Notes under the pieces: model-generated
What the model was told of the DNA's origin: nothing
The model's database searches: none
What the model saw: the letters and a program-made list of their open reading frames with translations, nothing else
Assembly (NCBI GenBank): GCA_965249765.1
Contig: CBDFMR010000005.1
Span: 806,001-870,000, forward strand
DNA: 64,000 nucleotides
Source of the DNA: CBDFMR01 sp965249765
Lineage (GTDB): Bacteria > Bacteroidota > Bacteroidia > Chitinophagales > Saprospiraceae
Reading direction: 5' to 3'
Translations under genes and position numbers: made by a program
Part shown: piece after piece, positions 64,000 to 64,000 of the stretch
Position numbering within the stretch: position 1 is the stretch's first letter
Layout of the letters: every line of letters begins with the position of its first letter

Positions 64000-64000
64000 A

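Noticed and set aside
1..64000. tRNA, rRNA, CRISPR arrays, prophage or transposase genes
   Set aside because: I looked for cloverleaf signatures, regular spaced repeats and transposase motifs and saw none.

Overview
The window is a stretch of chromosome from a member of the Bacteroidota, most likely a Saprospiria-type marine or environmental bacterium. Several secreted proteins end in type IX secretion (T9SS) sorting domains. There is a PorV-like outer-membrane protein, a TonB-dependent receptor with an N-terminal carboxypeptidase-like domain, a fused pyruvate-type dehydrogenase E1 alpha-beta, a CarB without its allosteric domain, and sigma-ABfr type -7 boxes (TAnnTTTG) in front of several genes. 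No phylogenetic marker was computed, so the class is inference. No rRNA, tRNA, CRISPR array, prophage or insertion sequence was recognised.

Layout. 0-5.5 kb: a truncated MerR-type regulator with a degenerate cobalamin-binding fold, a secreted unknown, mtaB, a small outer-membrane barrel, and lgt. 5.5-9.3 kb: a leftward operon of a QTMAN-like (DUF3524) glycosyltransferase, a methyltransferase, a family-4 glycosyltransferase and a DinB-fold protein. 9.3-17.7 kb: nadB, a membrane glycosyltransferase split by an amber codon, recX, an MscS channel, carB and a 2-hydroxyacid dehydrogenase. 17.9-26.7 kb: a three-gene envelope cassette (TonB-dependent receptor, 1352-residue secreted protein, PorV-like protein). 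26.8-36 kb: greA, HIT protein, mnmG, pterin dehydratase, M42 peptidase, flippase, rsgA, a PcrB/GGGP synthase and a T9SS esterase. 36-41 kb: a 1487-residue HYR/C-type-lectin/GEVED surface protein. 41-48.4 kb: a Pif1-like helicase, cupin, aminotransferase (frameshifted), truncated hemoglobin, small membrane protein, VOC protein (frameshifted), GT2, and dehydrogenase E1 (frameshifted). 48.5-64 kb: T9SS discoidin-like protein, a DUF1501/DUF1800 pair, NYN-LOTUS protein, M23 peptidase, recO, PPOX flavoprotein, GH3-like enzyme, uvrB, glutamine amidotransferase, HtrA protease, comF, a frameshifted DinB-like gene and pyrH.

How the genes relate. Most are housekeeping genes in short operons. The envelope theme recurs: lipoprotein maturation (lgt), the receptor/secreted/PorV cassette, T9SS cargo, a flippase and several glycosyltransferases. 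Five genes are interrupted: one amber codon and four small indels, at least three of them explained by one missing base and two of those in or beside short G or C runs. This could be real decay, slippage, or assembly error, and should be settled before any of them is called a pseudogene. The most interesting items are the bacterial QTMAN homologue, the three-gene secretion cassette, the interrupted-gene pattern, and a pair of strong inverted repeats downstream of rsgA.
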